Shown: positions 44,393 to 52,741 of the stretch, piece after piece
Position numbering within the stretch: position 1 is the first letter of the stretch
How the letters are laid out: each line of letters starts with the position of its first letter
The notes under the pieces: model-generated
Told to the model about the DNA's origin: nothing
What the model saw: only the letters and a program-made list of their open reading frames with translations
Database searches by the model: none
Translations under genes and position numbers: made by a program
Assembly: GCF_009928525.1 (NCBI RefSeq)
Contig: NZ_JAABOK010000003.1
Location: forward strand, 434,001 to 498,000
Direction of reading: 5' to 3'
DNA length: 64,000 nucleotides
From: Chitinophaga solisilvae
Lineage (GTDB): Bacteria > Bacteroidota > Bacteroidia > Chitinophagales > Chitinophagaceae

Positions 44393-46420
44393 ATGGAAAA
44401 AGGAGGCAATAACTTCAACAAGGGTTCAGAGAAATCACCTAAGAAAGGACCGAAGTTCAATATATACTGGGTGTATGCCTTCATAGGCGTAGCGCTGCTG
44501 GCAATGAACTTCTTCGATTTCCGGTCCCCGACCAAGGAGCTCAGCTTCCAGGAATTTCAGGTAAATTATTTGAAACCTGGGGACGTAGATAAATTGGTTG
44601 TTGTAAATAAGAAATATGTAGAAGTCTACATAAAACAGGACAGTCTGAAACTGCCCAAATTCACCGAGGTGGCCAAAAGTAAATTCGGCGGCCTGAATCC
44701 CGGTCCTCATTACCGTTTCTCTATTGGTAGTGAAGAAAGTTTCAAGAAGGATATTGATAAGGCACAGGCAGACGTGCCCATGGAAAACCAGGTTAAAATC
44801 TCTTATGACGAGCGTCAAAGCTGGTTTGAGCCTATCTTCCAGTTACTCCTGCCTATTATCCTGATTATCGGTCTGTGGATACTGCTGATGCGTAAAATGG
44901 GTGGTCCTGCCGGCGGCAGCGGCGGTCCCGGAGGCATCTTCAATATCGGTAAATCCAAAGCCACGCTGTTCGACAAAGGTACCCGCGTAAACATCACCTT
45001 CAATGATGTTGCCGGCCTGGACGAAGCGAAGGTGGAAGTAATGGAAATTGTGGATTTCCTCAAGAATCCTAAAAAATATACCTCTCTCGGTGGTAAAATA
45101 CCGAAAGGCGCATTGCTGGTAGGCCCTCCGGGAACCGGTAAAACCCTGCTCGCGAAAGCAATGGCGGGCGAAGCGCAGGTGCCTTTCTTCTCCATGTCAG
45201 GTTCCGACTTCGTGGAACTGTTTGTGGGTGTGGGCGCCAGCCGTGTACGCGACCTGTTTAAACAGGCACGTGAGAAAGCGCCTTGTATCATCTTCATCGA
45301 TGAAATTGATGCTATTGGCCGTGCCAGAGGAAAGAACGTTATGATGAGTAACGACGAACGTGAAAACACCCTGAACCAGTTGCTGGTGGAAATGGATGGT
45401 TTCGGAACAGACAGCGGTATCATTATCCTGGCTGCCACCAACCGCCCCGATGTACTGGACAGCGCGTTACTGCGCCCGGGCCGTTTTGACCGTCAGATCT
45501 CTATCGATAAGCCAGACCTGGCAGGAAGGAAAACAATTTTTGAAGTGCACTTAAAGCCTATCAAAACCTCTCCTAACCTGGACGTGGAAAAACTGGCCTC
45601 CATGACGCCCGGATTTGCCGGCGCCGATATCGCCAACGTATGTAACGAAGCAGCCCTGATTGCCGCCCGTAAAGGTAAAACACAGGTGGAAATGGACGAC
45701 TTCAACGATGCAATTGACCGTGTAATCGGTGGTCTGGAAAAGAAAAACAAAATCATCTCTCCGGAAGAAAAAGAAGTTATCGCTTACCACGAAGCCGGTC
45801 ACGCTATCTGCGGCTGGCACCTGGAACATGCTAATCCGCTGGTGAAAGTAACCATCGTTCCCCGCGGCGTGGCAGCACTCGGTTACGCTCAGTATCTTCC
45901 GAAAGAACAATACCTGTACAATACCGAACAACTGCTGGACGATATCTGCATGACCCTTGGCGGCCGCGCGGTAGAAGAACTGGTATTCGGTAAAATCTCC
46001 ACCGGCGCCCAGAACGATCTGCAGGTAATTACCCGGATGGCTTATGCCATGGTGACCGTATACGGTATGAATGATAAAGTGGGTAACGTATCCTTCTATG
46101 ATCCTAACAGCGATCAGTCATTTACCAAACCTTACTCCGAGGAAACCTCCCGTCTGATCGACGAAGAAGTAAGAAAACTGATTGAAGCCGCTTACGTAAG
46201 AACCAAGAACCTGCTGACAGAAAAAATGGACCAGGTAAAAATCCTGGCGCAGGAACTGCTGCAGAAAGAGGTGTTGTACCAATCTGATCTGGAAAGACTG
46301 ATCGGTAAACGTCCGTTCGATACTCACAAGGATCATCACCTGGGAAAAGAAGGCATGACAACTGATGGCGTTCATCCGTCAGATATCATCAACCCTTCCC
46401 CATCACCCGCTAATGCGTAA
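44393..46420 (+). CDS. ftsH: ATP-dependent zinc metalloprotease FtsH
   Basis: Membrane-anchored AAA+ protease that degrades membrane and regulatory proteins. 675 aa: two transmembrane helices near residues 24-42 and 147-166 flank a periplasmic domain; Walker A GPPGTGKT at 244-251; Walker B FIDE at 301-304; the second region of homology [17 protein letters not shown]; and the zinc site HEAGH at 466-470. It lies in an rsfS-ftsH-lutC operon; lutC follows 8 bp later. Everything essential is present. Confidence 0.98.
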   Translation: MEKGGNNFNKGSEKSPKKGPKFNIYWVYAFIGVALLAMNFFDFRSPTKELSFQEFQVNYLKPGDVDKLVVVNKKYVEVYIKQDSLKLPKFTEVAKSKFGGLNPGPHYRFSIGSEESFKKDIDKAQADVPMENQVKISYDERQSWFEPIFQLLLPIILIIGLWILLMRKMGGPAGGSGGPGGIFNIGKSKATLFDKGTRVNITFNDVAGLDEAKVEVMEIVDFLKNPKKYTSLGGKIPKGALLVGPPGTGKTLLAKAMAGEAQVPFFSMSGSDFVELFVGVGASRVRDLFKQAREKAPCIIFIDEIDAIGRARGKNVMMSNDERENTLNQLLVEMDGFGTDSGIIILAATNRPDVLDSALLRPGRFDRQISIDKPDLAGRKTIFEVHLKPIKTSPNLDVEKLASMTPGFAGADIANVCNEAALIAARKGKTQVEMDDFNDAIDRVIGGLEKKNKIISPEEKEVIAYHEAGHAICGWHLEHANPLVKVTIVPRGVAALGYAQYLPKEQYLYNTEQLLDDICMTLGGRAVEELVFGKISTGAQNDLQVITRMAYAMVTVYGMNDKVGNVSFYDPNSDQSFTKPYSEETSRLIDEEVRKLIEAAYVRTKNLLTEKMDQVKILAQELLQKEVLYQSDLERLIGKRPFDTHKDHHLGKEGMTTDGVHPSDIINPSPSPANA

Positions 46421-46428
46421 TTAATTAT

Positions 46429-47064
46429 ATGAAGATTTCTCCTGCCAAGGAAAATATTCTGAAGAGAGTACGGAATGCTTTAAGTCAACCGGTACAGTTG
46501 CCCTTCCCCAATTCGGAGGGCAACTCTTCCGTTTTCAGAGCGGAGAACGAGGGACTTGAATTAAAGTTTGCAGAAGAATTTACCAGGTTACAGGGGAAGT
46601 TTGTTTTTTGTACCAGCAAGGCAGAGATGATAGAAAACCTGCGGGTACTGGCAGAAAACAAGGAATGGCATAATCTGTACTGTCAGACGCCTGCCATTAT
46701 GAAGGTGCTGCACAAAGAGGAACTGCCTTTCCTGAACCAGGGAAGCATACATGAAGCAGATGCCGCTATCACGGACTGTGAATACCTCGTAGCCCGCACC
46801 GGTACAATCGTGCTGAGCGCCGCTCAACCCAGCGGCAGGGCTTTGCCGGTATACGCTCCGGTACATATCATGGTTGCCTATACGCATCAGCTGGTGTTTG
46901 ATCTGAAGGATGCATTCAATAAACTGAAAGATAAATACGGCAATGACCTGCCTTCTGCCGTTTCTTTCGCCACAGGACCCAGCCGTACCGCGGATATTGA
47001 AAAAACGCTGGTAGTCGGTATTCATGGGCCTAAAGAAGTATATGTATTTTTAGTAGATGAGTAA
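46429..47064 (+). CDS. LutC/YkgG family LUD-domain protein
   Basis: 211-aa LUD-domain protein, the family of LutC, a component of L-lactate utilisation in Bacillus. The domain is seen as KFVFCTSKAEMIENLRVLA, DAAITDCEYLVARTGTIVLSAA, AYTHQLVFDLKDAF and SFATGPSRTADIEKTLVVGIHGPKEVYVFL. No LutA/LutB neighbour is found, so lactate use is unproven; in Bacteroidota this gene commonly follows ftsH. A family B palindrome follows its stop by 17 bp. Confidence 0.9.
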   Translation: MKISPAKENILKRVRNALSQPVQLPFPNSEGNSSVFRAENEGLELKFAEEFTRLQGKFVFCTSKAEMIENLRVLAENKEWHNLYCQTPAIMKVLHKEELPFLNQGSIHEADAAITDCEYLVARTGTIVLSAAQPSGRALPVYAPVHIMVAYTHQLVFDLKDAFNKLKDKYGNDLPSAVSFATGPSRTADIEKTLVVGIHGPKEVYVFLVDE

Positions 47065-47081
47065 TAAATAGCTCTTTTAGT

Positions 47082-47228
47082 AAATTACGAATTACGAATT
47101 GCGAATTACGAATGTAGAAGCGAAGATTTAAACGAAGATGAAAGGAGATAGCTATTGTAAATCCTCTTTCATCTTCGTTTAAATCTTCGCTTCTACATTC
47201 GTAATTCGCAATTCGTAATTCGTAATTT
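47082..47228. repeat. family B long palindrome, copy 5
   Basis: Perfect 63-bp arms (47082-47144, 47166-47228) around a 21-nt loop. Same ATTACGAATTGCGAATTACG outer units, then TGTAGAAGCGAAGATTTAA. It lies between same-direction lutC and lpxH-like genes, ending the ftsH operon. Confidence 0.9.
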
Positions 47229-47243
47229 TTTAAGCCAAGTATC

Positions 47244-48050
47244 ATGCACATTCCTTTACCCGCCAATAAGAAAATATATTTCGCTTCCGATTTTCATCTT
47301 GGAGCGCCCGATGCTGCTGCCAGCAGGGAGCGCGAAAAACTCATCCTGCAATGGCTGGAAGAGGTGGAAAAGGATGCGCAGCATATTTTTCTGGTAGGGG
47401 ATATTTTTGATTTCTGGTTTGAATACAAGCATGTTATCCCTAAAGGCTATACGCGGATATTAGGCAAGCTGGCTGGCCTGTCAGATAAAGGCATCGGTAT
47501 TTCTGTGTTTATCGGGAATCATGATATGTGGATGAACGGCTATTTTGAAGAAGAGCTGAATATTCCGGTTTACTATGAGCCGCAGACCTATACCCTGGGA
47601 GATAAACGATTTTATATCGGGCATGGCGACGGCCTCGGCCCCGGCGATCACGGATATAAATTTCTGAAGAAGATATTCAGGAATCCTGTTTGCCGCTGGC
47701 TCTTTTCCGCTATACATCCCGTGTGGGGCATCTCCCTGGCCAATTACTTCAGCCGTAAAAGCCGTTCTGCTACCGGGCAGGAGCTGGAGAAATTCCTGGG
47801 CGATGAAAACGAATGGCTGGCTATCTACAGTAAAGAAGTACTGCAGCAGGAGCATTTCGATTATTTCATCTTCGGGCATCGCCATCTTCCCCTGGATATT
47901 AAAGTAAGTGATAACAGCCGCTATATCAACCTGGGAGACTGGCTGAATTATTTCTCCTATGCTGTTTTTGACGGACAGGATACTACCCTGAAGTTTTATA
48001 CAGAAGCCGGCGAGAAAGCCGCAAAATCAGGCGTCAAGAATTTCGTGTAA
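47244..48050 (+). CDS. lpxH: UDP-2,3-diacylglucosamine hydrolase-like phosphoesterase
   Basis: Metallophosphoesterase of 268 aa with the LpxH pattern: YFASDFHLG, FLVGDIFDFWFEY, FIGNHDMWM, GHGDGLGPGDHGYKFLKKIFRNPVCRWLFSAIHP and FGHRHLPL. LpxH cleaves UDP-diacylglucosamine to lipid X in lipid A synthesis at the inner membrane. The family match is firm; the precise role as LpxH is likely but not proven here. Its end overlaps convergent recO by 24 bp. Confidence 0.88.
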   Translation: MHIPLPANKKIYFASDFHLGAPDAAASREREKLILQWLEEVEKDAQHIFLVGDIFDFWFEYKHVIPKGYTRILGKLAGLSDKGIGISVFIGNHDMWMNGYFEEELNIPVYYEPQTYTLGDKRFYIGHGDGLGPGDHGYKFLKKIFRNPVCRWLFSAIHPVWGISLANYFSRKSRSATGQELEKFLGDENEWLAIYSKEVLQQEHFDYFIFGHRHLPLDIKVSDNSRYINLGDWLNYFSYAVFDGQDTTLKFYTEAGEKAAKSGVKNFV

Positions 48051-48764
48051 AATGGGCGGCGACTGCATTTCCTGGAAGTCGGGCATATGCAGCCGGAAGA
48101 AGTCCAGGTAAGCATACATCAGTTTTCTTCTCTTTTCCTTTGTCATATTAATACCTGCCAGGTGCTGCACTGCCGTGCACTGAAAAAGGCGGTCTGTGGT
48201 TTCACTGTTCTCCGGGTCAAGATGGTCCGGATGATGGGGAGGCAGATCCGTAAAGGTGCCCTCCTGCAAATCCAGGTAAGGCGTATATTCCGAGAAACGG
48301 CCATTGAGATGGAAGCCCAGGTGGCCTGCCAGTTTAAGCGTGAAATAAAGCGGCAGGTTAGCCGTAACCGTCAGCGCAGAACCATCCAGCAGCTGCAGGG
48401 TGTTTTCCGTGAAATAATAGAGATCCAGGTGCTGTTCCGGCTGTTTCAGACTCTTCTGCAACAGTTCAATAATGTATAGCGCAACAGTGTTTTTGACTAC
48501 ATTGTAATGCAGGGACTGATAAATATACCCCAGTTTGAATTCTGAGATACGCTGCAGGTTCTTGATTTCATTGTGATACACCACCAGCTCCAGGATATTA
48601 CCGGGCTGCAGCAGGTTGCCTTTGGCCGCTTTGGGTTTGGCAGAACGCACGCCGTTCACTATGTATGACTGCTGGCCAAACAATTCAGTGAAGATGCTGA
48701 CGATCAGGCTGGTGTCGCCATATTTCACGGTACGTAATACTATGCCGCGTGTTTTATGTAGCAA
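48027..48764 (-). CDS. recO: DNA repair protein RecO
   Basis: Recombination mediator that helps RecA load onto SSB-coated DNA. A TTG start at 48764 gives the expected LHKTRGIVLRTVKYGDTSLIVSIFTELFGQQSYIVNGVRSAK, the OB-fold start of the family, and 245 aa. The frame opens at 48809 with a hydrophobic non-conserved tail. The zinc-finger cysteines seen in some RecO proteins are absent, as in many Bacteroidota. Its end overlaps the convergent lpxH-like gene by 24 bp. Confidence 0.88.
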   Translation of the reverse strand: MLHKTRGIVLRTVKYGDTSLIVSIFTELFGQQSYIVNGVRSAKPKAAKGNLLQPGNILELVVYHNEIKNLQRISEFKLGYIYQSLHYNVVKNTVALYIIELLQKSLKQPEQHLDLYYFTENTLQLLDGSALTVTANLPLYFTLKLAGHLGFHLNGRFSEYTPYLDLQEGTFTDLPPHHPDHLDPENSETTDRLFQCTAVQHLAGINMTKEKRRKLMYAYLDFFRLHMPDFQEMQSPPILHEILDA

Positions 48765-48851
48765 GGATTCGCTTTCAGGTAAAAGATTTAACGCAAGCAA
48801 AAATAGCAATCTTTGACTACCTTTACGCCTTTACTAAATTGAAAAATCCTT

Positions 48852-51260
48852 ATGTGGCAACGCTTAGCAGGTTTTGTGCTAAAATTCCGATTACCGCTTC
48901 TTCTATTATTACTGGCCGGCACGGGGGTGATGGCCTATTTCGCCAGTAAGGTACAGATGTCTTACGACTATGTAGCCACCATACCGCACGACAATCCAAA
49001 GTATCTTGAATACCAGGAATTCAAAAAGAAATTCGGGGGAGATGGAAATATGCTGGTGCTGGGCGTGCAGACAGATAAGTTTTTTACCGAAGATTTTTTC
49101 AGGGACTATATGCAGCTGAACAGGGATCTGAAGAAGATCTCGGCTGTGGAAAATATCCTGAGTGTTCCGATGGCTATCAACCTGGTGAAGAATGACAGCA
49201 CACAGAAGCTGGAGGCCGGATTGCTGTTTAAAGACAGTATTACAGGTCAGGCACAGATTGATAGTCTGGCTGATGTGTTTAAAACGCTGTTGTTCTATAA
49301 AGGGCTGCTGTACAATCCGGAAACGAAGGCCTACCTGATGGCCATATATGTTAACAAGGATGTATTCAATTCTCCTGCCCGTACTAAGGTAGTAGCTGAA
49401 ATAACGAAACTGGCAAAGGCATTTGAAGAGAAACACTATACAGATGTGCATCTGAGCGGGCTGCCGCTGATTCGTACCGTCATGGCCGTTAAGGTAGCAG
49501 ATGAACTGAAGCTGTTCCTGAAAATTTCCTTTTTGCTGACCGGTCTGATTCTGTTTTTATTTTTCCGTTCCTTCGGCGCCGTGCTGATGTCTATGATAGT
49601 AGTGGCTATCGGGGTGGTATGGTCAGTGGCCACCATTGTAATGATGGGATATAAGATCACGTTGCTGACAGGACTGATTCCATCGTTGATTGTGGTAATA
49701 GGCATTCCCAACTGTGTATACTTCCTGAGTAAATATCATACTGAGTATGCCCGGCATGCCAACAAAACCAGGGCGCTGGTACGCATGATACAACGCATGG
49801 GTATTGTAACGCTGTTCACCAACCTGACAGCAGCCATCGGCTTCGGGGTGTTCTGTTTTACCAACAGTGCCATCCTGAAGGAATTTGGTGTAGTGGCGGG
49901 TTTGAACATCATGTTCATCTTCCTGATCTCTTTTATTTTTCTGCCTTCCGTACTGAGTTATCTGCCACCGCCGAAAACAAAGCATACCAATTATCTGGAT
50001 AGCGGTTTCTTTGGCAAGGTGCTGGACTTCCTGACAACGCTGGTGTTTAAATACCGCAAGAGTGTTTATCTGGTAAGTATTGTACTGGTAGGGCTTTCAC
50101 TGGTGGGCATGACCAGGCTGAAGTCTGTAGGATATATGCTGGACGATATTCCGAAAACGGATAAGCTGTTCATGGACCTGAAATTTTTTGAATCGAATTT
50201 CAAGGGGGTGATGCCGCTGGAAATAGCTGTAGATACGAAGAAGAAGAACGGAGTTGTTAATCTGCAGACGCTGAATAAGCTGGATGAACTGACGCAGCTG
50301 ATATCATCGCAACCAGATTTCGCGCGGCCGTTGTCGGTAGTGGAAGGGATTAAATTTGCGAAGCAGGCGTATTACAATGGCGACAGTGCCAACTATGCAG
50401 TGCCTAATCAGTTTGACCTGGGTTTCCTGGCGCCTTACCTGCGTATGAAGGGAGCGGCTGCTACAGGCGCCAATACAACGTTTTCAAAGCTGGTAGCGTC
50501 ATTTATGGACAGTACCAAGCAGGTGGCGAGGGTGAGTGTGAATATGAAGGATGTGGGATCACAGCGGCTGCCGTTGCTGATGGATTCGCTGCAACCTAAA
50601 GTAGCTGAGATTTTTGATACTGCGCATTATAAAGTAACATTTACCGGAACCAGTATCATTTTCCAGGAGGGCACCCGGTTTATTATCAACGGGCTGACAG
50701 AAAGCATTCTGCTGGCGTTTGTACTGATTATGTTCTGTATGCTGTACCTGTTCCGTTCCTGGCGGATGCTGATTATTTCGCTGATACCGAATATAATTCC
50801 GCTGGTAGTAACAGCCGGAGTGATGGGTTGGATCGGGGTTGCGCTGAAGCCGTCTACAGTGCTGGTATTCAGCGTGGCGCTGGGTATAGCCATTGATGTA
50901 ACCATCCGTTTCCTGGTGAATTTCAAGCAGGAGCTGCCGCATCATAACCTGGATATATCAGCAACGGTGAAGCAGACGATTCATGAAACGGGGCTGAGTA
51001 TTATTTATACTTCGCTGATATTGTTTGCCGGGTTCATGATTTTCAGTTTTTCAGAATTTGGCGGTACCAAGGCATTAGGCTGGCTTACTTCGCTGACGCT
51101 GATAGTAGCAATGATTACCAACCTGACGATTCTGCCGGCGTTGTTGTTATGGATGGAAAAGGCGTTGCTGAAGAAGGCAAGGAAGCAGGAATTGTGGAAG
51201 CCGCTGGACGAAGAAGAAGACATTGAAATGTCTAAACTGGGAGTAGACGATAAAGAATAG
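48852..51260 (+). CDS. MMPL/RND-family membrane exporter
   Basis: 802-aa polytopic membrane protein with two repeats, each of six transmembrane helices preceded by one helix and a large periplasmic loop: helices cluster at residues 15-30, 220-390, 405-420 and 635-790. The repeat signature IGIPNCVYFLSKYHTEYA..TRALVRMIQRMGIVTLFTNLTAAIGFGVF and later GIAIDVTIRFLVNFKQELPH..AT..TI.ETG.SIIYTSLILFAGF matches the MMPL/SSD-like RND group. It moves lipids or hydrophobic compounds across the envelope; the cargo is unknown. It stands alone, with a terminator at 51279. Confidence 0.87.
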   Translation: MWQRLAGFVLKFRLPLLLLLLAGTGVMAYFASKVQMSYDYVATIPHDNPKYLEYQEFKKKFGGDGNMLVLGVQTDKFFTEDFFRDYMQLNRDLKKISAVENILSVPMAINLVKNDSTQKLEAGLLFKDSITGQAQIDSLADVFKTLLFYKGLLYNPETKAYLMAIYVNKDVFNSPARTKVVAEITKLAKAFEEKHYTDVHLSGLPLIRTVMAVKVADELKLFLKISFLLTGLILFLFFRSFGAVLMSMIVVAIGVVWSVATIVMMGYKITLLTGLIPSLIVVIGIPNCVYFLSKYHTEYARHANKTRALVRMIQRMGIVTLFTNLTAAIGFGVFCFTNSAILKEFGVVAGLNIMFIFLISFIFLPSVLSYLPPPKTKHTNYLDSGFFGKVLDFLTTLVFKYRKSVYLVSIVLVGLSLVGMTRLKSVGYMLDDIPKTDKLFMDLKFFESNFKGVMPLEIAVDTKKKNGVVNLQTLNKLDELTQLISSQPDFARPLSVVEGIKFAKQAYYNGDSANYAVPNQFDLGFLAPYLRMKGAAATGANTTFSKLVASFMDSTKQVARVSVNMKDVGSQRLPLLMDSLQPKVAEIFDTAHYKVTFTGTSIIFQEGTRFIINGLTESILLAFVLIMFCMLYLFRSWRMLIISLIPNIIPLVVTAGVMGWIGVALKPSTVLVFSVALGIAIDVTIRFLVNFKQELPHHNLDISATVKQTIHETGLSIIYTSLILFAGFMIFSFSEFGGTKALGWLTSLTLIVAMITNLTILPALLLWMEKALLKKARKQELWKPLDEEEDIEMSKLGVDDKE

Positions 51261-51278
51261 TAGATAAATTATTGCGGT

Positions 51279-51336
51279 GAGCCTTCAGGTATTTGTTGTT
51301 ATTCAGTGGCAGCAAGCATCTGAAGGCTCTTTATTT
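51279..51336 (+). terminator. terminator after MMPL gene
   Basis: GAGCCTTCAG (51279-51288) pairs perfectly with CTGAAGGCTC (51320-51329) around a 31-nt loop, followed by TTTATTTATG. Confidence 0.65.
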
Positions 51337-51354
51337 ATGCTAAACTATGTGCAT

Positions 51355-51493
51355 ATTTTAGCTAAAATGGACAAAAAAACGATATGAATTAATCTAGTGG
51401 ACAGCATTCAAATACCCTTATCACCGCTCGTATAAAAGCTGCGGGTATACCCATAAAAAAATAAGAGGTTTATAATGCCATTCTAACCACTAG
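51355..51493 (+). promoter_or_regulatory. cluster of symmetric sites upstream of the transposase-like gene
   Basis: Three symmetric sequences lie in 140 bp: ATTTTAGCTAAAAT (51355-51368, perfect 14-bp palindrome), CTAGTGG (51394-51400) with CCACTAG (51487-51493) as an inverted pair, and GGGTATACCC (51443-51452, perfect). The last copy of the inverted pair ends 3 bp before the ATG. They could be operators or remnants of transposon ends. Confidence 0.35.
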
Positions 51494-51496
51494 TTC

Positions 51497-52204
51497 ATGA
51501 AAAACAAGTACTTAAAAGGTGCTCACTTATCTGAGCGCAAGTTTAAGGAGATTTTGCGGCTATTTGCCGATGATCTCACTGCGACGCAGATCGCCAACAT
51601 CAGCGGTGTAAGCCGGGTGACTATTAACAGCTACCTGAAGAAGCTACGACACCAGATCGCGCGTTATTGCGAATCGCAGCACCCAGTGTCCGCTCCGGTC
51701 GTTGCCTACGACAGCCGACACGCAGAAGTCCATGCAGACCACGACGGCGGTGACACGCTGGTGGCTGTAAAGCCGGAAGTTGACCGTATAGTCAAGCCGG
51801 TGATATTTGGCATCTGCAGATTACCTGACCGGTTATACACCGAAATTTTACCAGATGTAAGCAGACCTATGATCCATGCCGCCACACGGGGCCGTTCCGT
51901 GCTGGAAACGCTGGATACGACGGAACGTTTGCGCCGGTTTAACGGGGTTGTTGATCTGGGTCAGTACCGTTTATACAGATTGGGTAACAGTATTACCGAT
52001 ACGTTAAACGGAAACCCGCTTATGGATGATGTAGACGCTTTCTGGGGGCTTACGAAGCACCGGCTGGCGAAGTTCAAGGGGCTGAACCGTAATACGGCCT
52101 ATCTGCATCTGAAAGAGTGCGAATACAGGTTTAACCATAGAAATGAAGACCTGTTTGCGGTACTGCTTGAATTGCTAAAAACGTATCCGCTTACCTTATC
52201 CTGA
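51497..52204 (+). CDS. IS1595/IS1016-type transposase homologue with altered catalytic motifs
   Basis: 235-aa protein with an N-terminal helix-turn-helix (LTATQIANISGVSRVTINSYLKKLR, about residues 27-51) and the C-terminal family signature FWGLTKHRLAKF..LHLKECEYRFNHR (182-216). The DDE triad is altered: the first-Asp motif, usually VDESYFG, reads AYDSRH (D72); the glycine-rich stretch is gone; the final acid is Asp (VDAFWG, D180) instead of Glu. The middle Asp is present (D140). No terminal inverted repeats were found. The frame is open and full length, so this is either a decaying transposase or a domesticated DNA-binding protein. It sits between the MMPL gene and susC-1. Confidence 0.75.
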   Translation: MKNKYLKGAHLSERKFKEILRLFADDLTATQIANISGVSRVTINSYLKKLRHQIARYCESQHPVSAPVVAYDSRHAEVHADHDGGDTLVAVKPEVDRIVKPVIFGICRLPDRLYTEILPDVSRPMIHAATRGRSVLETLDTTERLRRFNGVVDLGQYRLYRLGNSITDTLNGNPLMDDVDAFWGLTKHRLAKFKGLNRNTAYLHLKECEYRFNHRNEDLFAVLLELLKTYPLTLS

Positions 52205-52225
52205 TAAAAATATTTCCCCGATTTA

Positions 52226-52300
52226 GATGGGGTAACATTAATCTCGATTTAGATTTTGGTTGATGAACGCAGGTGGTATTCTTGCCGCTTGTTTATTTTC
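52226..52300 (+). ncRNA. degenerate family C-like element, copy 5 (doubtful)
   Basis: ATGGGGTAACA (52227-52237) is an exact match to the same string in copy 2, and a tail GGTGGTATTCTTGCCGC then GTTTATTTTC resembles the terminator hairpin loop of copy 1. The conserved CATAGGATATGG block is missing. It starts 22 bp after the transposase-like gene and may be a remnant. Confidence 0.25.
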
Positions 52301-52741
52301 AATCTTCTACAACTTCACTATATTTGTAATAAGTTAATGAAACGTTAAAAAGACGTTATCTAAATGTTATCGCCAAGTTTGCGAGCTTAATTTTTTGTTA
52401 ATAATTTCATATATTTACGGCTGGTTGAAAATTTGCTAAGGAAACTGCTTATGAGGAAGAAGTTAATTACTTCCTGATGTGATTTATTGAATGAATTGCA
52501 AGGGAATGCGTTAATTTTTCATTATTCTACTAATTTACTAGAGTGATAGCTAACCATTAGAGAAGTCTCCACTACAAACGTTTTAATCATCATTTTTTTA
52601 GCGGAAACCAATAAGGATTTAAGACTACCCATGTAGTCCGATGCCAGCTTTTTATTAAACGGAACCAAAGTTATCAAGGCTTAGACCTTGATCAGATTTT
52701 TATTTTTTGAAGGTTAAAAATTAGGAAACAAAATCATGCTT
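52301..52741 (+). promoter_or_regulatory. promoter and long structured leader of susC-1
   Basis: TATATTTG (52319-52326) is an exact -7 box; a transcript from there has a leader of about 410 nt. In it are a hairpin GACTAC-CCAT-GTAGTC (near 52623-52638), a terminator-like hairpin ATCAAGG (52673-52679)/CCTTGAT (52686-52692) followed by a T-rich run ending 30 bp before the start codon, and a mini-ORF MRKKLITS (52451-52477) with the same TGCTTATGAGGAA start context as susC-1. Confidence 0.45.

Noticed and set aside
51261..52300. Complete insertion sequence around the transposase-like gene
   Set aside because: I searched the flanks by eye for terminal inverted repeats and target duplications and found none that pair convincingly.
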